DNA of 64,000 bases, from the NCBI RefSeq assembly GCF_001262505.1, contig NZ_KQ410728.1:1-64000 (forward strand), written 5' to 3'. Below the pieces are notes generated by a model. That model was given only the letters and a program-made list of their open reading frames with translations. It was not told the origin of the DNA and searched no databases. Origin of the DNA: Shinella sp. SUS2. Lineage in GTDB: Bacteria > Pseudomonadota > Alphaproteobacteria > Rhizobiales > Rhizobiaceae. Made by a program: the position numbers and the translations under genes. This document shows positions 61,287-64,000 of the stretch, piece by piece (position 1 is the stretch's first letter; each line of letters opens with the position of its first letter).

Positions 61287-61732
61287 GAATTCTATGTCGA
61301 TCCCCGTTTCCAGGGCTCGGGTCGGTCGGCATCATGCCGGGCGTTCGACCAGTCCGCCTTTCCCGTTCCTCTGTCGCCCTACGTTACGCGGCGCCTTGAT
61401 TTGCGGGCTGGATCGCTTCTGATCCGATGTCTGAACTATAGCCTCGACCGTTGATTTTGTGCAGTGCAATATGAGCATGGATGATATGCGCCAACTGCAT
61501 GTCCGAAACCACCGGTCCAATCGACCTGTTGAGGCTAATTTTATCAGGCCTTTCTTTATTTCCCGTTAATCTTGGTGGTGCCGAGCCCGTCTTCAAGGGC
61601 AGAAGTGTCGAATAAATGCTCTTTTTTCGGATTTTTGCTCCGATTGCGAATTTCCAGCGGCCCTGTATCGTTCCTGTTGACAACGCCGGAATCGGCGCGA
61701 ACCGCAGGCATTTTCGAACGGAGCAGGAACGG
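61287..61732. other. Non-coding spacer between small RNA copy A and the DUF2157 gene
   Basis: About 445 bases with no supported gene. It contains the promoter at 61436-61469. Open frames crossing it resemble no protein and lack ribosome sites. Confidence 0.45.
61436..61469 (-). promoter_or_regulatory. Second TTGCACTGCACA-N16-CTATA promoter, upstream of the small RNA array
   Basis: TTGCACTGCACA (minus strand, 61458-61469), 16 bases, then CTATAG (61436-61441), identical in box and spacing to the promoter at 60194-60227. It points toward small RNA copy A, 150 bases away, with no gene between. Confidence 0.6.
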
Positions 61733-62836
61733 ATGTACAGGGGCAGGTTGGAGCGCGACCTCAAACACTGGACGGCACAGGGCTTGCTCGATGCCCCGAC
61801 GGCCGGGCGCCTGCTGCAGGAATACGATTCCCGCCCCAGTTCCTTCAGCCTCGGCCGGGTTTTGATGATCATCGCGGCGCTGCTCGTTTCGGCCGCGGTG
61901 CTGCTGCTCGTCGCGGCCAACTGGGAGGCGATCCCGCGGCTCGTCCGGCTCGTCGGCATCGTCGGGCTGATCTGGGGTGCCTATATTGCCGGCGCGGTGC
62001 TGATCACCCGCGGCGCGGAGCGGCTGGCTTCCGCCTTCCTCGTCTTCGGCACGCTCGCCTTCGGCGGCGCGATCGCCCTCGTCGGCCAGATGTATCATCT
62101 TTCCGGCGATACGTTCCAGGCGATGCTCGTCTGGTTCTCAGGGGCGGTCGTGGCTGCCGCGCTCTTCCGCTCGGGTGCGGTCACGGCCATTGCCGGTGTC
62201 CTTGCCTTCGTCGTTTCCGGCGCCGACTGGACGTCGTCCTACAATGTCGACGAGACGGTGCTGCTCTGGCTGATGCCGTTGATGGCGGTCATCGTCATCC
62301 TCTTGGTGCGCTATACCGGCGCGGCGCGGGTGCGGCATCTCGCCTATCTGCTGCTCGTCGCCTGGCTTGCCTTCATCTATAGCGAATACGAGACGCCCGA
62401 GACCGCCATCGCGATCGCCGGCTTCGGCGCGATCGCCTATCTCCTCGCCGCCGTGCCACAATCGCCGCTGCATGCGTTTGCCCGCAGCGCCGGTGCTGCG
62501 CCCGCCTTCTATTCCTATCTGGTGCTGGTGGTCGGCCTTCTCGTGCTGCATGCCGAATTCGACAATATGGCGAACCGCCTGTTCCTCGGCATCATCACGC
62601 TCGCGGCCGCCATTGCCGGCATTGCGCTGTCCGGCAAGGAGAACGGCGCGGTGCGCTACCTCGGCTATGCGACCTTTGCCGCCGAGACGCTCTATCTGGC
62701 CTCCGAAACGATCGGCTCGATCATCGGCACATCCGGCTTCTTCCTGGTGTCCGGCCTCGTGGTGGCGCTGATCGCCTGGGCGGTGATCGTGCTGGAGCGG
62801 CGCTTTTCCAAGGCTGAAACGAAGGCGGAGGCCTGA
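61733..62836 (+). CDS. DUF2157 polytopic membrane protein
   Basis: A 367-residue protein, ATG 61733 behind GGAGCAGGAACGG. The cytosolic N-terminus (YRGRLERDLKHWTAQGLLD) is the DUF2157 signature, then ten or so membrane helices (VLMIIAALLVSAAVLLLVAANW and others). Unknown function. It precedes the GDYxxLxY gene by three bases, its constant partner. Confidence 0.85.
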   Translation: MYRGRLERDLKHWTAQGLLDAPTAGRLLQEYDSRPSSFSLGRVLMIIAALLVSAAVLLLVAANWEAIPRLVRLVGIVGLIWGAYIAGAVLITRGAERLASAFLVFGTLAFGGAIALVGQMYHLSGDTFQAMLVWFSGAVVAAALFRSGAVTAIAGVLAFVVSGADWTSSYNVDETVLLWLMPLMAVIVILLVRYTGAARVRHLAYLLLVAWLAFIYSEYETPETAIAIAGFGAIAYLLAAVPQSPLHAFARSAGAAPAFYSYLVLVVGLLVLHAEFDNMANRLFLGIITLAAAIAGIALSGKENGAVRYLGYATFAAETLYLASETIGSIIGTSGFFLVSGLVVALIAWAVIVLERRFSKAETKAEA

Positions 62837-62839
62837 CCC

Positions 62840-63430
62840 ATGACCCTTTCCCGTTTTCTCCGCATGCCGCCGCTCGTCGCCGGTATCCTTGCCGCCGCGT
62901 TGCAGACGGCCGTGCTCGGCTACATGGTCGAAAGCCGCGCGTCGATCCTGCGCAGCGGCGCCGATATCAAGCTGAAGACGCTGCCGGTCGATCCGCGTGA
63001 TCTCCTGCGCGGCGACTATGTTATCCTGTCCTACCCGATCTCGACCATCCCCAAGGCGATCGTCACCGGCGATGTGCCGAAGGCGAGCGGCCGTGTACGC
63101 CTCGCCGTGCGCTTGAAGCCCGGCGCGGACGGCCTGTGGACGGCGAACGAGGCGCGCTTCGGTGATCTTGCGCCGGAAGAGGGCAGCGTCATCCTGCGCA
63201 CGCTGCCCTTCGATTACTATTCCGCCGGCGACGGCAGCCTGCCCGACACCCTCTTCGTGAGCTATGGCCTCGAGCGCTATTATGTGCCGGAGGGCGAGGG
63301 CAGGGTGCTGGAGGATGCCCGCAACCTGGAGGAGCTGGAGGTGGAGGCCCGCGTCTCCGCGGACGGCACGCCGCAGATCGCCCGGCTGATCCTTCGCGGT
63401 GAGCCAATCTATGACGAACCGCTCTATTGA
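62840..63430 (+). CDS. GDYxxLxY family membrane-anchored protein
   Basis: A 196-residue protein. One N-terminal helix (PPLVAGILAAALQTAVLGYMV) and an extracytoplasmic domain with the eponymous RGDYVILSYPIS motif. SAGDGSLPDTLFVSYGLERYYVPEGEG is a further family feature. Always encoded with a DUF2157 protein; function unknown. Confidence 0.88.
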   Translation: MTLSRFLRMPPLVAGILAAALQTAVLGYMVESRASILRSGADIKLKTLPVDPRDLLRGDYVILSYPISTIPKAIVTGDVPKASGRVRLAVRLKPGADGLWTANEARFGDLAPEEGSVILRTLPFDYYSAGDGSLPDTLFVSYGLERYYVPEGEGRVLEDARNLEELEVEARVSADGTPQIARLILRGEPIYDEPLY

Positions 63431-63556
63431 TGGGAGTGCCCGGAAGCTCCCGCATTTTTCCTTTGATCCTCCGGAAACGGGTGATATAGAGACGCCGCGC
63501 TCGGAAGGCGCCACGGTGCGCAGCTGCGCTGCCCGTGGCAAAGCGGTTTCTGAGAC

Positions 63557-63641
<85 letters not shown>

Positions 63642-63690
63642 GAGCCACCAAACGCGGAGACAGGAGGTTTCCGCGTGACGTGGAGCACAG

Positions 63691-63792
63691 CGACACAATT
63701 CCTTAGATCGACAGCGATTTAAGGAATTGTGTCGTAGATTCTAGAGTGCGACAGCGTCCTTTGCGCGCCGTAAATGGCGCGCGGCGCTGTCG
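63691..63792. repeat. Two-part palindromic element between tRNA-Leu and tig
   Basis: First part: perfect 15-base arms (63691-63705 with 63720-63734) around a 14-base loop that contains CGACAGCG. Second part: a nested hairpin with outer CGACAGCG/CGCTGTCG (63749-63756 with 63785-63792) and inner GCGCGCC/GGCGCGC (63763-63769 with 63776-63782). It resembles mobile or intergenic repeat units of Rhizobiales. Confidence 0.55.
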
Positions 63793-63922
63793 AGAGCGCC
63801 ATTTTGCTTGCCAAAAGGCCACCGAATTCAGTAAAGCCACTGCCGGCAAATGGACCGGCGGGGTGCTCGCCATAACCGGCAGGCCGGTTTGAGCATCGCC
63901 AACTCGAAATGAAGGTTTGAAC

Positions 63923-64000
63923 ATGCAGGTTATCGAAACGCTCGCTGAAGGGCTGAAGCGCGAAATCAAGGTCGTCATCCCGGCCAAGGACATGGAAGCT
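63923..64000 (+). CDS. tig: Trigger factor (5' end only)
   Basis: The first 26 codons, [18 protein letters not shown] followed by IPAKDMEA, match the N-terminal ribosome-binding domain of rhizobial trigger factor. The rest lies outside the window. Trigger factor is a chaperone and prolyl isomerase at the ribosome exit. Confidence 0.85.
   Translation, partial: MQVIETLAEGLKREIKVVIPAKDMEA

Noticed and set aside
60857..61290. CRISPR array suggested by repeated GGGAGGAGG units
   Set aside because: Spacing is irregular, repeats are only about nine bases and each lies in a hairpin loop with compensating stems; no cas genes.
60643..61454. Several short plus- and minus-strand open frames over the small RNA region
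   Set aside because: They are overlapping, lack ribosome sites and protein-like composition, and are explained by the repeated GGGAGGAGG structure of the small RNAs. The repeats could mimic ribosome sites on the plus strand but no gene follows them.
61384..62098. Minus-strand open frames of 180-191 residues
   Set aside because: Antisense to the start of the DUF2157 gene, no motifs.
63703..63993. 96-residue minus-strand open frame
   Set aside because: Runs through the palindromic element and the tig start; no features of a real gene.

Overview
The window is high-GC DNA from an alphaproteobacterium of the Rhizobiaceae (Rhizobium/Ensifer/Agrobacterium/Shinella relatives). The evidence is an ExoR exopolysaccharide regulator, PopZ next to valS, a fused SecDF, TrmFO, DUF1127 mini-proteins, alpha-r14-type small RNAs and the order exoR-xthA-erpA-dgt-argS-SPOR-nagZ-scpAB-tatABC-serS-surE-pcm. 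The genus cannot be fixed from the sequence alone.

Positions 1 to about 19,855 are the right part of a prophage with a contractile tail. In order it holds head-completion and connector genes, tail sheath and tube, a tail assembly chaperone with a probable programmed -1 frameshift, tape measure, a compact baseplate resembling the Pam3 type (Dit-like, plug, hub, spike, gp25-like wedge, gpJ-like, DUF2612), a beta-helix tail fibre, several further fibre or host-recognition proteins including a beta-propeller, and a lysis module (GH19 endolysin with a membrane tail, overlapping spanin genes, small membrane proteins). An accessory 'moron' island (one unknown forward gene and two reverse-strand secreted proteins, one a thermonuclease) interrupts the tail operon between chaperone and tape measure. 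Three small reverse-strand genes, one of the DUF982 family, lie at the right end. Terminase, major head genes, regulators and integrase are not in view and presumably lie to the left. The prophage stops inside the anticodon loop of a tRNA-Cys gene, of which only the 5' half remains at 19,843-19,882.

From 19,883 to 64,000 the DNA is ordinary chromosome. exbB-exbD (iron uptake energisation, with a RirA-type TGA-N9-TCA box upstream) are followed by a PIMT-like methyltransferase, tolC, popZ and valS. Next come a FadL-type porin, exoR, xthA, erpA, a dGTPase, argS, a giant SPOR protein, nagZ, scpA-scpB, an orphan ABC ATPase, tatABC, serS, surE, pcm, a gene of unknown function behind a CtrA-type box, and a LysM/LytM lipoprotein with a degenerate zinc site. 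A GlxA regulator/rhodanese/GNAT/NIPSNAP group precedes a DUF815 ATPase, yajC-secDF, an Mth938-like gene and a squalene-synthase-like gene. These are mainly envelope, secretion, translation and cell-division functions.

The stretch 59,995-61,470 is the most unusual chromosomal part. It carries two DUF1127 mini-genes and two tandem small RNAs with six anti-Shine-Dalgarno hairpin loops, all on the minus strand, and two promoters that share an identical TTGCACTGCACA-N16-CTATA element. The window ends with a DUF2157/GDYxxLxY membrane-protein pair, tRNA-Leu(UAG), a large palindromic element and the start of tig.
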